A DNA stretch of 64,000 nucleotides from Aliikangiella coralliicola. GTDB lineage: Bacteria; Pseudomonadota; Gammaproteobacteria; Enterobacterales; Kangiellaceae. Shown piece after piece: positions 47,082 to 56,783 of this stretch. A model generated the notes under the pieces. That model did no database searches. It was not told the DNA's origin and saw only the letters and a list, made by a program, of their open reading frames with translations. The translations under genes and the position numbers were made by a program. Location of the stretch: positions 452,915-516,914 of the forward strand of contig NZ_ML660163.1 of assembly GCF_007004725.1 (NCBI RefSeq), given 5' to 3'. The first letter of the stretch is position 1. Each line of letters opens with the position of its first letter.

Positions 47082-49010
47082 ATGAGTCAGGTACATCTCC
47101 ACCCAACAAAAGATAATTTCGTTGAAAAATCCTTAGTCGACAATCCAAAATACCAAGCAATGTATCAGGCATCAATTACCGACCCTGATAGATTCTGGGC
47201 GGAGCAAGCTGAAAAGTTTATAAGCTGGTATAAACCCTGGGATACAGTTAGTGAAGTTGATTATCATCAGGCGAGTATCAAATGGTTTGAAGGCGCAGAA
47301 CTTAATGTGAGCTATAATTGCATTGACCGACACCTTCCTGAAAAAGCCAATCAAACCGCAATTATATTTGAAGGCGATGAACCGGGTAACTCTCGGCATA
47401 TCACCTATCAGGAGCTACATGATGAGGTTTGTCGATTTGCCAATATTCTGAAACAACGGGGAGTCAAAAAAGGTGATCGCGTATGTATTTACATGCCGAT
47501 GATTCCCGAAGTCGGTTACGCCATGTTGGCTTGTGCACGTATCGGTGCCGTTCACTCGGTTGTGTTTGGCGGCTTCTCACCGGAATCTCTCAAAACCAGA
47601 ATACTCGACTCTGATTGCAAAGTGGTGATTACTGCTGACGAAGGAGTCAGAGGCGGCAAGAAAATACCTTTGAAGAAAAACACCGACGAAGCTATCGCCG
47701 GTTGTCCTAATGTTCATACAGTATTAGTGATTAAACATACCAATAATGCGACAGATTGGAATAGTGACATTGATGTTGACTACAAACAGCTTCATCAATC
47801 CGCTTCAACTGAATGTGCACCTGAAATCATGCAAGCAGAGGATCCTCTTTTTATCCTTTACACCTCCGGTTCCACAGGGCAGCCCAAAGGCGTTTTACAC
47901 ACATCTGGCGGATATATTCTCTATGCAGCCATCACTCACAAATATGTTTTTGATTATCAAGAAGGCGATATCTATTGGTGCACTGCTGATGCAGGATGGA
48001 TAACCGGCCACTCCTATATTTTCTATGGGCCTCTGGCCAACGGCGCGACAACACTGGTGTTTGAAGGTGTACCTAACTATCCGAGTGCATCCAGATTTTG
48101 GGAAGTAGTAGATGAGCATAAGGTTTCCATTTTTTACACAGCGCCAACAGCCATCAGGGCGCTGATGGCTTTGGGCAACGAACCTGTAGATCTAACTTCC
48201 CGAAAAAGTTTAAGGCTACTCGGTACCGTTGGTGAGCCAATCAACCCCGAAGCTTGGGAATGGTATTACAAAGTTGTCGGCGGCGAAAATTGCCCAATAG
48301 TTGATACCTGGTGGCAAACAGAAACAGGTGGTATTTTAATTACTCCACTGCCCGGCGCTCACGCATTAAAACCGGGCTCAGCGAGTAAACCTTTTTTCGG
48401 CGTTAAGCCAATGTTGTTAGATAACGACGGTCATCCTCTTGAGGGTGAAGCAGCAGGAAGTCTGGTGATGGCTCAAAGCTGGCCAGGTCAAATGAGAACT
48501 GTTTATGGCGATCATAAACGATTCTTTGATACCTACTTTTCTCAATTTCCTGGTTACTATTTTACTGGCGATGGTGCCAGAAGAGACGCCGATGGCTATA
48601 TCTGGATAACAGGCCGTATGGACGACGTACTCAATGTGTCAGGTCATCGGTTGGGAACCGCAGAAATAGAAAGCGCGTTAGTTCTTCACCCTAAAGTGGC
48701 AGAGGCCGCTGTAGTTGGATTTCCTCATGAAATAAAAGGAGAAGGCATTTACGCTTATGTGACTTTAATGATTGGTGTTGAGCAAACAGACTCTCTCAAA
48801 CAGGAGCTGACTCAATTTGTCGCAAAAGAAATTGGGCCTATTGCCAAGCCGGAAGTCATTCAATGGGCGCCCGGACTTCCCAAAACGCGTTCAGGTAAAA
48901 TTATGCGAAGAATTTTACGGAAGATAGCAGCCAATGAGTTTGACAACTTAGGCGACACTTCGACATTAGCCGATCCTTCAGTGGTCGAACACTTAACAAA
49001 AAACAGGTAA
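47082..49010 (+). CDS. acs: Acetyl-CoA synthetase
   Basis: AMP-forming enzyme that converts acetate to acetyl-CoA; 642 residues, the usual length. The P-loop [15 protein letters not shown] (near residue 262), WQTETGG (near 413), the hinge [18 protein letters not shown] and the regulatory acetylation motif SGKIMRR (near 609) are all present. AAAGGAAC precedes the ATG, and a strong terminator follows. It is monocistronic; its proximity to the APE operon need not be functional. Confidence 0.98.
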   Translation: MSQVHLHPTKDNFVEKSLVDNPKYQAMYQASITDPDRFWAEQAEKFISWYKPWDTVSEVDYHQASIKWFEGAELNVSYNCIDRHLPEKANQTAIIFEGDEPGNSRHITYQELHDEVCRFANILKQRGVKKGDRVCIYMPMIPEVGYAMLACARIGAVHSVVFGGFSPESLKTRILDSDCKVVITADEGVRGGKKIPLKKNTDEAIAGCPNVHTVLVIKHTNNATDWNSDIDVDYKQLHQSASTECAPEIMQAEDPLFILYTSGSTGQPKGVLHTSGGYILYAAITHKYVFDYQEGDIYWCTADAGWITGHSYIFYGPLANGATTLVFEGVPNYPSASRFWEVVDEHKVSIFYTAPTAIRALMALGNEPVDLTSRKSLRLLGTVGEPINPEAWEWYYKVVGGENCPIVDTWWQTETGGILITPLPGAHALKPGSASKPFFGVKPMLLDNDGHPLEGEAAGSLVMAQSWPGQMRTVYGDHKRFFDTYFSQFPGYYFTGDGARRDADGYIWITGRMDDVLNVSGHRLGTAEIESALVLHPKVAEAAVVGFPHEIKGEGIYAYVTLMIGVEQTDSLKQELTQFVAKEIGPIAKPEVIQWAPGLPKTRSGKIMRRILRKIAANEFDNLGDTSTLADPSVVEHLTKNR

Positions 49011-49055
49011 CTTAGCCTTTCTTTTTTTATTTGATAATCGATAAATAATTAACCT

Positions 49056-49089
49056 AAAAAGCGGTATGTTTTTTGATATACCGCTTTTT
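49056..49089 (+). terminator. Rho-independent terminator after acs
   Basis: A perfect 12-bp stem (49056-49067 with 49078-49089) has a 10-nt loop and ends in a run of five T. Because the left arm begins with A-runs it could also work on the minus strand. Confidence 0.85.
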
Positions 49090-49292
49090 GCTACTTTGCT
49101 CATCTCTAATTCAATAAAAATTCCAAGTTTAACCATTTGAAGCGGAGTTTTTGTTGTCATGCAGCATCAGTTCGGGTTACACTCAAAAGGCTGAAAAATC
49201 AAATAATAAGAATTCCTAAGCACAGGTAACAAGTTGTCAGCTATAAATAATCAACTAGTGCAATAACTCATAAAAACAACAGGATCAAAACT

Positions 49293-49760
49293 ATGTCTGA
49301 AATGAGAGTTATTAAGAAATACCCCAACCGACGTTTATACGATACCCAAATCAGTAGCTACATAACTCTTAATGACATAAAAGATCTAGTCATGTCCTAC
49401 ACTGACTTCAAAGTCGTTGATGCCAAAACCAACGAAGATTTGACCCGCTGCACCTTGATGCAAATTATTGCAGAGGAAGAAACCAACGGTCATCCAATAA
49501 TGACGTCTGAAATTTTAAAAGAATTTGTTCGTTTTTATGGTGACTCAATGCAAGCAATGATGAGCCGCTTTCTTGAGCACAGCATCAAATTGTTTATGGA
49601 GCGGCGTGCCGGGCTTAAAAGCCCGCTAAATACAATTCTCGGAGCCAACCCAGTTTCTCTTATGCAGAATATTGCTGAACAAAATATGGATTCATGGAAA
49701 GCTAAATCAACAACGGTAGAAGAAAAGGAATCTTCGACAACACAAGCAAGTCATTACTAA
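49293..49760 (+). CDS. phaR: PhaR-type polyhydroxyalkanoate synthesis regulator
   Basis: DNA-binding regulator that in its family senses PHA granules and controls phasin and synthase genes; 155 residues. The N-terminal signature IKKYPNRRLYDTQISSYITL (residues 6-25) and the PHB-accumulation regulatory repeat (about 70-110, EILKEFVRFYGDSMQAMMSRF) are clear. The C-terminal 40 residues are polar. No phaC, phaP, phaA or phaB lies in this window, so its targets must be elsewhere if PHA is made. CAGGATC precedes the ATG. Confidence 0.93.
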   Translation: MSEMRVIKKYPNRRLYDTQISSYITLNDIKDLVMSYTDFKVVDAKTNEDLTRCTLMQIIAEEETNGHPIMTSEILKEFVRFYGDSMQAMMSRFLEHSIKLFMERRAGLKSPLNTILGANPVSLMQNIAEQNMDSWKAKSTTVEEKESSTTQASHY

Positions 49761-49939
49761 AAAGACGAGCCGATCACCGCCGTTACAAAAAGCAATTTGC
49801 TTGCAGATAAGAATTGAGCAAACTAATTTCTGAACGGCATGTCTTCATATTTGATTAGAGTAACGTTTATTTCGCTAAAAGCTTATATTAAGCTGAATAT
49901 CGACTAGTGCATTAATCCACACTATCTCCCATCTGTTCA

Positions 49940-50686
49940 TTATAACTTATCGAGCACAATTGAAAGAATGTCGGTAAACAAATTCCAATAGGGGCTGCGA
50001 ACAAAAATCAATAAAGATACTAAAGCGATACACCACCAGAGTGCAGGCTTAAGGACAGAGGCCAACGTGTCATCATTATTGTATCTTTCTCGCCAATAGG
50101 ATTTACTTGCTTTAATCGCGAAACCAAGAGTCCCCACAATGATAACTAATATGAAGATCAGCTCGTAACCCTGACTTTTGTCTAGTGAAAAGGCAGCGCC
50201 AACTAAAATGCCCGGAATTAAATATAATGGCGCCCAAATAATCCCAGAAATAAGATTTACCCAAAAAAAGGTCACTTTGTTCATTTCTGAAATGCCGGCG
50301 ATTAATGGAACAACCGCTCTTGTTGGCCCAAAGAAACGGCCAATAAACACACCACCGACACCGTGCTTTTCGAAAAAGACTCGACTTTTTTCGATAATCT
50401 TTTGGTGCTTAGCGACAAATGACCAGCTGAGTATTTTTTCATGATAATGGTATCCAGCATAAAAACTAATATACTCGCCAATGACTGCGCCGAGATAAGC
50501 GGCAAACACTACGGGATAGAATGAGAGTGCATCGGCACCTATCATGGTCCCAATACCGACCAATAAAATCCACCCTGGGATCAATAGTCCGACAATCGCC
50601 ATTGACTCTAAAAATGCGACTGAAAATATGATGACGCCAGCCCAGTGGGCATTTTGCTCAACAAAACTTAGAATATTCTCTATCAT
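49940..50686 (-). CDS. DedA family membrane protein
   Basis: Inner-membrane protein of 248 residues with five or six transmembrane segments and the SNARE-associated (VTT) core. FLESMAIVGLLIPG near residue 25 has the essential Glu, and GRFFGPTRAVVPLIAG (near residue 117) has the essential Arg residues. DedA proteins act as undecaprenyl-phosphate or phospholipid flippases and need the proton gradient. Members differ in substrate, which cannot be assigned here. It is a single gene with its own 5' region. Confidence 0.92.
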   Translation of the reverse strand: MIENILSFVEQNAHWAGVIIFSVAFLESMAIVGLLIPGWILLVGIGTMIGADALSFYPVVFAAYLGAVIGEYISFYAGYHYHEKILSWSFVAKHQKIIEKSRVFFEKHGVGGVFIGRFFGPTRAVVPLIAGISEMNKVTFFWVNLISGIIWAPLYLIPGILVGAAFSLDKSQGYELIFILVIIVGTLGFAIKASKSYWRERYNNDDTLASVLKPALWWCIALVSLLIFVRSPYWNLFTDILSIVLDKL

Positions 50687-50827
50687 AATAAGTTAATAAT
50701 ATTTCGTGATTAGCGTAACAATCACGAACTCTTCCCTCAAAATAAGAAATCAAACTAGTAAGTAGCTGATATTCGTCGCTTAAGCCATGTAACAAAATTT
50801 TTGGTTAATTTTGTCGAATTGTAGTGA

Positions 50828-52003
50828 TTAGGCAAAATAAGCACTCACCAAAATAGTGGTAATAAACCCGACTGTAATCAGAAGGATGTAAATAGTCCCT
50901 AACACACCACTTTTCAGCAGAGTTAAAGGCCATCCTTGACGATAAACTTTTTTCATCGCCAATAAAATATATATTAGAATCCAAAAACCTAAAACCATGG
51001 CAATAAAAGCCGACAGCGATGCAATGCTTTCTAATAGCCAGTGCGAACTATTCTTAAATTGCTCTTCAACTAACCATAAGCTCATCTGCAACATTATCGC
51101 CACATAAATAAAGCAGTGATTATGAATAAGAAAAATTAGATGCTCTACGTAGAATCGCTTTGAAAACAGATAAAATACCTTTAACACGACAGCAAAAATA
51201 GGCAATAAAATAAACATCATATAAGGGAGAAGCTCGTAGATCTCTTTGATTAAAGGAGAGGGATCTTTTTTCCAGCTTTCCCATTTCAAAGTGACGTTGT
51301 CTGCAAAATCCTTGAGAAAGCCATCTTGTTTAAATTCTTCCCCCTGAAAGGAAATATTTTCCCCGTTTATTTGAATTCCGAAGTTTTCACTTTCTTTTTT
51401 TATATTATCCTTCGCAGGTGTTTTATCAGTAACCTTCCCTTCAGTTTCATCACTATTTTTCTTGTTCGCTACAAACTGATTTTCTGGTGGGCTTATTGGG
51501 TCACTACCCGGAATTACTGTCTCTTCTGGTAATTCTATATTTTTAATTGATTCACTCACTTCCTCGATGACTTCCGCTTCCTTTTCGCTAGTTTTTATAA
51601 CAGTAGAAGGATCTGTGTTAAATTTTAAAAATAGAATGAAAAGGAGACTGGTAAATAAATAAAGCCTTAAGGGCAACACATAAAAAAATCGCTTACCATA
51701 AATGTAATCAATGGTAATTTTTCCTGGCTTAAATATAAGAGGCGCAATTGTATGTTTAAGTCGAGAGTCAAATCCAATAACATCAACTGTTAGTTCTCGC
51801 ACTAATTCACCAAAGAATTTAATCATGCTGCGAGACGACTGACCACATTCGTGGCAGAAGCGACCCGCAAGCCGGGTGCCGCAATTAGAACAAACTTGAT
51901 CTTCACCAGTCTCTGAGTCCGGCGAGTCTACTAAGGACTTCGATAGTTCCTTATTTGGTTGAATCGAACTCACTATTAATTGTTCCGAATCTGTGTCAGA
52001 CAA
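50828..52003 (-). CDS. DUF3667 zinc-ribbon membrane protein
   Basis: Protein of 391 residues. An N-terminal zinc ribbon (C38-x2-C41-x8-C50-x2-C53, reading CSNCG...CHECG) is followed by the conserved DUF3667 segment FDSRLKHTIAPLIFKPGKI and a membrane helix (about 110-125). A polar, acidic insert of about 110 residues comes next, rich in Glu, Lys and Asn and probably exposed. Four C-terminal membrane segments (about residues 265-385) complete it. DUF3667 proteins have no established function. It stands alone between dedA and the HigBA module. Confidence 0.85.
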   Translation of the reverse strand: MSDTDSEQLIVSSIQPNKELSKSLVDSPDSETGEDQVCSNCGTRLAGRFCHECGQSSRSMIKFFGELVRELTVDVIGFDSRLKHTIAPLIFKPGKITIDYIYGKRFFYVLPLRLYLFTSLLFILFLKFNTDPSTVIKTSEKEAEVIEEVSESIKNIELPEETVIPGSDPISPPENQFVANKKNSDETEGKVTDKTPAKDNIKKESENFGIQINGENISFQGEEFKQDGFLKDFADNVTLKWESWKKDPSPLIKEIYELLPYMMFILLPIFAVVLKVFYLFSKRFYVEHLIFLIHNHCFIYVAIMLQMSLWLVEEQFKNSSHWLLESIASLSAFIAMVLGFWILIYILLAMKKVYRQGWPLTLLKSGVLGTIYILLITVGFITTILVSAYFA

Positions 52004-52347
52004 AAAATGCTCCTACAACGGACAGAATTAGCTGAATAACAGTTGCTTAAATTGAAACTGCGAAACCGAAGATAATAGCATAATCAATATTTTTATCTAA
52101 CTCGGGCGCTTTTTGATGTTTCAAGCGATTAAGAGAGTTTAAAACAAGTGGGAAATTCGAATTGACATATTGGAGCCACAGTTATTTCTTTAACTAGCAA
52201 TGACGGATTTACTTTTAAATGGCATTCCTACATCAGCGCGGATAAATGAATCAAATCTTATTCATTCGGGAACTGAATACCCAAACTGAGCTTATTCTGT
52301 TTTCGTAGAATAGTTGTGACTACCCTTCAATCTGAAACGAAACAAAT
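52004..52347. other. 344-bp region without a recognised gene
   Basis: AT-rich spacer between the DUF3667 gene start and the higA stop. I see no conserved motif, no tRNA and no clear terminator hairpin on either strand; the promoter of the DUF3667 gene should lie near its left end. Confidence 0.6.
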
Positions 52348-52764
52348 TTAATCGTCAATAAAAACATTTGGAGAGACATTAAACTTTTTTGACAATTCAC
52401 GAACATGGCGAATAGTTAATGAACGCTTTCCGCTTAAAACTTCTGACACCACGCCCTGGCTCCCTATTTCCTTGAGTTCAGATTGCTTAATTCCATGTAA
52501 CTTGATCAAATACTTTAAAGCTAACAAAGCGCCGCCAGCAATTTGCTGGTGTTCAGGCATAAAATTTCGCTCATATTCTTGCGCCGCGGTAGCCATCGCT
52601 TTAATTAAACCTGACAAAGGGCTATTCCCTCTGTTCTCCACTAGTTCAATTGCATCTCTTAGATTCGTCAGCAATACTTCATAATCATCGGGAGTTTTAG
52701 GAGTGTCTACAACTGGAGCAACCATATTCCAATGTTGTACAGCTTTTTCTAAGGCTTCTTGCAT
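52348..52764 (-). CDS. higA: HigA-type antitoxin with Xre helix-turn-helix
   Basis: Antitoxin of 138 residues. A C-terminal helix-turn-helix (about residues 85-135: LKYLIKLHGIKQSELKEIGSQGVVSEVLSGKRSLTIRHVRELSKKF, Xre family) would bind the operator and repress the operon. The N-terminal half would wrap the toxin. It is 16 bp downstream of the toxin gene, in the toxin-first order that is typical of HigBA. A free-standing Xre regulator is unlikely given the partner. Confidence 0.9.
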   Translation of the reverse strand: MQEALEKAVQHWNMVAPVVDTPKTPDDYEVLLTNLRDAIELVENRGNSPLSGLIKAMATAAQEYERNFMPEHQQIAGGALLALKYLIKLHGIKQSELKEIGSQGVVSEVLSGKRSLTIRHVRELSKKFNVSPNVFIDD

Positions 52765-52779
52765 TTTATCGTTCCCTCA

Positions 52780-53049
52780 TTAGTGATTTCCGGGCTTGAT
52801 GTCTTCAATAAAGGCAACCTGAGATTCGAAATTAATCAAAGTGTGCACTAATAGCGTTGTTTCAGGTATTGGAAATTTATATTGATAATTAAATCCGCGC
52901 ATATCGCCAAAAGTCGCTCTTAGCGCTTTCTCCGAGAAAAAATCACCATGCCGTAATATCTGATACCAGCCATACAAGTGCCTGTGAGCAGCAGGATATT
53001 TGATTTGGGCTTCTTTAAGCCTGTTTATGGCAACAACTTTCAACTTCAA
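52780..53049 (-). CDS. higB: HigB-family mRNA interferase toxin
   Basis: RelE-like toxin of 89 residues. The family pattern RLKEAQIKYPAAHRHL, LRATFGDMRGFNYQYKFPIP and FESQVAFIEDI matches the HigB_toxin family, which cleaves mRNA at the ribosome. The usual conserved basic and aromatic residues are kept and it looks intact. It is the first gene of the two-gene operon; TATTC/GAATA (53091-53107) in front of it is a possible operator. Confidence 0.9.
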   Translation of the reverse strand: MKLKVVAINRLKEAQIKYPAAHRHLYGWYQILRHGDFFSEKALRATFGDMRGFNYQYKFPIPETTLLVHTLINFESQVAFIEDIKPGNH

Positions 53050-53380
53050 CCTCCATGTTATTTTAGATCTGTATTTGGCACATTGGTAAGTATTCTGGTA
53101 TTGAATAAGGCTATTGTTATCTGAGAGCCCAATTTTTATAATAATAAAGAATATAAAAATAGCCTATTAATATTCATATTTCAAATAAATAAGTCTCAAA
53201 ACTGGAAGTTAATTATACCCATTCGCAATTACAGAAGCATTACTTAAAGCTCATAACCAATAACGACAGTAAACTGTAATATCTAACTGGATCAAGCAGA
53301 TAACTCACTAACGGGTAGTTATAGTTTACAAGCGGGTGGTGTCGTTCTACACTCTGATGCTTTAGCCATATTAAAAGCAA
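53050..53380. other. 331-bp region between higB and the Lgt-like gene (divergent promoters)
   Basis: It contains the divergent 5' ends of higBA and the Lgt-like gene. TTGAAA and TATTTT, 17 bp apart on the minus strand in the 53150-53180 region, is a promoter candidate for higBA. I see no gene, tRNA or repeat. The TATTC/GAATA inverted repeat near 53091-53107 lies just upstream of higB. Confidence 0.5.
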
Positions 53381-54142
53381 ATGTATCCGTATTTATATCA
53401 ATCTAATACTCTGACTATCGGTACCTACGGTGTGATGTTAGCGCTAGCCTATCTGATAGGCCGCCATATGTATATTGTGCGTATCAATGAAGTTTCAAAG
53501 CGTCCGATCAATACCGAAATACTGATTATTTCTCTGCTTATTTTTGGCGTGATCGGCGCAAAATTAATGTTCATGGTTAAAAATCCCCACGAAGCTGACT
53601 TTTCTGATTGGAGTTCTCTATTATCTGGAAGCGGTTTTTCCAGCCAGGGTGCGATTGTCGCAGCAATCCTGGTAACAGTATTATTTTCACAATTAAGCAA
53701 AATTAAGTTAAGTCTTCTTCTGGATGCAGCAGCTCCTGCCGCTGCTTTCGCATATGCGATAGCCAGAATAGGATGTTTTCTAGCAGGAGATGATTGCTAC
53801 GGCGTTAAATCAGAACTTCCCTGGGCAATGAGCTTTCCTCACGGCGTTGCCGCAACTAATGACAAAGTTCACCCGGTTCCGCTTTACGAAGCTTTGTACT
53901 CATTAGTCATTTGGTACTCGCTGAAGAAATATCAGCTAAAAAAACCTAAACCTTATTTCGTCTTTTTTACTTTGCTATTAACCTGGGGGGTATGTCGCTT
54001 TCTGGTTGAATTTATTAGCACTAACCCAGTAAAAGTACTAGGAATGTCTGGTTCGCAATTCGGTGCTTTACTAATGCTCCTGTCTGCATGCACATTCTTT
54101 GCTGTTAGTTACTTTCAAACGGGCAAAAAAAAGCCGGGATAA
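53381..54142 (+). CDS. Lgt-like protein (divergent prolipoprotein diacylglyceryl transferase family)
   Basis: Seven-TM-like inner-membrane protein of 253 residues in the Lgt family, whose canonical members attach diacylglycerol to the lipobox Cys. ARIGCFLAGDDCYG (128-141) corresponds to the Lgt signature, with Arg129 kept, but Cys132 replaces the essential Asn146 of E. coli Lgt. The HGG motif region reads SSQGAI, without the His. VCRFLVEFIS matches the conserved RFxxE region. It may be a paralogue with altered or lost activity; a canonical lgt presumably lies elsewhere. Its stop codon overlaps the terminator of the ribosomal operon. Confidence 0.85.
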   Translation: MYPYLYQSNTLTIGTYGVMLALAYLIGRHMYIVRINEVSKRPINTEILIISLLIFGVIGAKLMFMVKNPHEADFSDWSSLLSGSGFSSQGAIVAAILVTVLFSQLSKIKLSLLLDAAAPAAAFAYAIARIGCFLAGDDCYGVKSELPWAMSFPHGVAATNDKVHPVPLYEALYSLVIWYSLKKYQLKKPKPYFVFFTLLLTWGVCRFLVEFISTNPVKVLGMSGSQFGALLMLLSACTFFAVSYFQTGKKKPG

Positions 54143-54151
54143 ATCCCGGCT
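54132..54151. terminator. Terminator of the alpha operon, overlapping the Lgt-like gene stop
   Basis: A 9-bp GC-rich stem (54132-54140 with 54143-54151) and AA loop. On the minus strand it is followed by a run of eight T (from 54131), giving a strong terminator behind rplQ. On the plus strand only CAAAAATTC follows, so it is weaker for the Lgt-like gene, whose last codons form part of the stem. Confidence 0.85.
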
Positions 54152-54169
54152 CAAAAATTCGTTTAATAC

Positions 54170-54568
54170 TTATTCTTCAGTTTCTTCAACTTCTTCAACT
54201 TCTTCGATAATTGGGCGGTCAACTAACTCCACGTACGCGACCGGCGCTTTATCACCAGCTCTAAAGCCAGCTTTAACTATTCGAAGGTATCCTCCAGGAC
54301 GCTCCTGATAACGAGGACCTAGCTCATCGAACAATTTGCCGACAGCAGCTTTGCTTCTTGTACGAGAAAAAGCTAAACGGCGATTAGCAACTGAATCTTC
54401 TTTAGCTAAAGTAATTAGTGGCTCAACCACTCGGCGAAGTTCTTTCGCTTTAGCAACTGTAGTTTTAATCAGTTCATGTTCGATTAAAGAAACTGACATA
54501 TTACGAAACATAGCCTGACGATGGCTAGAATTTCGATTTAATTGACGACCACTTTGACGATGACGCAT
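54170..54568 (-). CDS. rplQ: 50S ribosomal protein L17
   Basis: L17, 132 residues, starting [20 protein letters not shown] with the conserved basic core. The C-terminus is a repetitive acidic tail ([13 protein letters not shown], coded by a GAAGTTGAAGAA tandem), a few residues longer than in E. coli. It is the last gene of the alpha operon, but is separated from rpoA by 168 bp containing a hairpin. It is followed by the operon terminator. Confidence 0.98.
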   Translation of the reverse strand: MRHRQSGRQLNRNSSHRQAMFRNMSVSLIEHELIKTTVAKAKELRRVVEPLITLAKEDSVANRRLAFSRTRSKAAVGKLFDELGPRYQERPGGYLRIVKAGFRAGDKAPVAYVELVDRPIIEEVEEVEETEE

Positions 54569-54680
54569 TTTAAATTACCTTTTTTACTTACCAGCCTGCA
54601 TTAGTACTGATATTCTTTGGTTTATGTTATTAACAAATAGATTTTTTGAGCAAACCTATCTGTGTTACTACTTAAACAAT

Positions 54681-54709
54681 AAAACCCTACTCAATCTGAA
54701 TAGGGTTTT
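54681..54709 (-). terminator. Hairpin in the rpoA-rplQ spacer
   Basis: Bases 54681-54689 pair exactly with 54701-54709 around an 11-nt loop. The minus-strand stem ends in TTTT before ATTG. It resembles a weak terminator or attenuator between rpoA and rplQ; the spacer here (168 bp) is longer than the E. coli one. Confidence 0.5.
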
Positions 54710-54736
54710 ACCGAATACTTCTTAAAAGATTAGTGC

Positions 54737-55723
54737 TTAGGCTTCGTCAAGAATACTTGATGGTGGCCAATTCTCCAGGCGCATGCCCAGTGACAAACCA
54801 CGAGAAGCTAAAACATCTTTAATCTCTGTTAGCGACTTTTTACCCAAATTAGGTGTTTTAAGCAGCTCAACTTCCGTACGTTGGATAAGATCACCAATGT
54901 AGTGGATATTTTCAGTCTTAAGACAGTTAGCACTTCTAACCGTTAACTCAAGATCGTCAACCGGACGAAGAAGAATTGGATCAACTTCTGGCTCTTCTTT
55001 TTCTGGTTCACTTTGTTTTTCATCTTTCAAATCAACAAAAGCAGCTAATTGTTGCTGAAGAATAGTTGCACATCGGCGTATTGCTTCTTCAGGCTCAATT
55101 GTTCCATTTGTTTCCAAATCAATGACTAGCTTGTCAAGATTGGTGCGCTGTTCTACACGAGCGGAATCAACAACATAAGATACTCGGCGAACAGGGCTAA
55201 ATGAAGCATCAAGCTGAAGACGTCCAATGCTCATGTCATCTTCATCACTACCTTTACGAAGTGCTGCTGGCTCATACCCACGACCCTTCTTGATATAAAG
55301 CCGCATATTTAATGCACCTTTCTTAGTCAAAGTCGCGATATGGTGGTCAGAATTGATTATCTCTACACCAGCTTGCTCTTCGATATCTGCAGCGGTAACA
55401 GCGCCTTCGCCTTTCTTTTGAAGAACAAGAGTCGCTTCGTCTCTATCTTCTAATCGAATTGCCAAACCTTTAAGGTTTAGCAATATATCGATTACATCCT
55501 CTTGAACACTTTCAATCGTTGTGTATTCGTGAAGCACTCCGTCAATTTCAACTTCGACTACCGCACAACCAGGCATTGATGAAAGTAAAATTCTACGAAG
55601 TGAGTTACCTAAAGTATGACCAAATCCTCTTTCAAAAGGCTCTAATACGACTTTAGCTTTTCTCTCACCAAGATTTTCCACTTTGATCTGACGCGGAGTC
55701 AGAAGCTCAGTGACATTGCCCAT
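54737..55723 (-). CDS. rpoA: DNA-directed RNA polymerase subunit alpha
   Basis: Alpha subunit, 328 residues. The N-terminal assembly domain contains [19 protein letters not shown] (about residues 33-51) and the C-terminal domain the DNA/UP-element contact segment [19 protein letters not shown] and [14 protein letters not shown] (about residues 268-305). It is essential and lies in the standard rpsM-rpsK-rpsD-rpoA order. Confidence 0.99.
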   Translation of the reverse strand: MGNVTELLTPRQIKVENLGERKAKVVLEPFERGFGHTLGNSLRRILLSSMPGCAVVEVEIDGVLHEYTTIESVQEDVIDILLNLKGLAIRLEDRDEATLVLQKKGEGAVTAADIEEQAGVEIINSDHHIATLTKKGALNMRLYIKKGRGYEPAALRKGSDEDDMSIGRLQLDASFSPVRRVSYVVDSARVEQRTNLDKLVIDLETNGTIEPEEAIRRCATILQQQLAAFVDLKDEKQSEPEKEEPEVDPILLRPVDDLELTVRSANCLKTENIHYIGDLIQRTEVELLKTPNLGKKSLTEIKDVLASRGLSLGMRLENWPPSSILDEA

Positions 55724-55742
55724 AAATAATCCTCTTCAAGTG

Positions 55743-56363
55743 TTACTTAGAGTATAATTCCACTATTAGATTTTCGTTAATGTCAGATGGTAAATCAGAA
55801 CGCTCAGGAGCGTTTTTGAAAGTCCCTTCCATCTTTTTATCATCAACTTCAACCCATGTAGGACGCTCTTTTTGCGAAGCCAGTTCTAAAGCCGCTACAA
55901 TACGAGCTTGAGTTCTTGACTTTTCACGAATAGAGATCACATCCGATGCAGACACGTTATAAGACGGAATGTTAACGGTTTTCCCATTAACCAACACCGC
56001 TTTATGACTTACCAACTGACGAGCTTCAGCTCTAGTTGTACCAAATCCCATTCGGTAAACAACATTGTCTAATCGAGTCTCTAATAGTTGAAGCAGGTTT
56101 TCACCTGTCGCACCTTTAAGGCGAGCAGCTTCTTTATAATAATTTCGGAATTGCTTTTCTAATACGCCGTAAATTCTGCGTACTTTTTGCTTTTCACGTA
56201 ATTGTAGACCATAGTCCGAAAGGCGAGCACGTTTTCCGCCGTGAACTCCTGGTGGTTGATCAATTTTACACTTATCTTCAATAGCACGTACGCCGCTTTT
56301 CAGCATCAGATCGACGCCTTCACGACGTGCTAACTTAAGCTTAGGTCCAATATATCTTGCCAT
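55743..56363 (-). CDS. rpsD: 30S ribosomal protein S4
   Basis: S4, 206 residues, the 16S rRNA primary binder and, in enterobacteria, the translational repressor of the alpha operon. The S4 domain is visible around residues 93-158 ([42 protein letters not shown]). Zinc-binding N-terminal cysteines are absent, as in most gammaproteobacterial S4. It lies 20 bp before rpoA. Confidence 0.99.
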   Translation of the reverse strand: MARYIGPKLKLARREGVDLMLKSGVRAIEDKCKIDQPPGVHGGKRARLSDYGLQLREKQKVRRIYGVLEKQFRNYYKEAARLKGATGENLLQLLETRLDNVVYRMGFGTTRAEARQLVSHKAVLVNGKTVNIPSYNVSASDVISIREKSRTQARIVAALELASQKERPTWVEVDDKKMEGTFKNAPERSDLPSDINENLIVELYSK

Positions 56364-56390
56364 CTGTTAATTCTCCAGCAATACCTAAAG

Positions 56391-56777
56391 TTACACGCGT
56401 CGCTTTTTAGGCGGGCGACATCCATTGTGAGGGATCGGCGTAACATCAGTGATGTTAGTGATCTTGAATCCGGCATTGTTTAATGCACGAACTGCTGACT
56501 CACGACCTGGTCCAGGGCCCTTGACGAATACTTCCATATTCTTCATGCCCATTTCTTTAACCATTTCTGCAACTCTATCAGCGGCAACCTGTGCGGCGAA
56601 TGGAGTGCTTTTTCTAGATCCGCGAAATCCAGAACCACCGGCAGTGGCCCAAGCAAGTGCGTTTCCTTGACGGTCAGTTACTGTCACGATAGTGTTATTG
56701 AATGACGCGTGAATATGAGCCATTCCATCAACTACGTGCTTTTTGACCTTTTTACGAGAACGAGGTGATTTTGCCAT
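56391..56777 (-). CDS. rpsK: 30S ribosomal protein S11
   Basis: S11, 128 residues, part of the platform of the small subunit. Signatures [19 protein letters not shown] and the C-terminal [18 protein letters not shown] are complete. It follows rpsM with a 6-bp gap. Confidence 0.99.
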   Translation of the reverse strand: MAKSPRSRKKVKKHVVDGMAHIHASFNNTIVTVTDRQGNALAWATAGGSGFRGSRKSTPFAAQVAADRVAEMVKEMGMKNMEVFVKGPGPGRESAVRALNNAGFKITNITDVTPIPHNGCRPPKKRRV

Positions 56778-56783
56778 AGTTGT

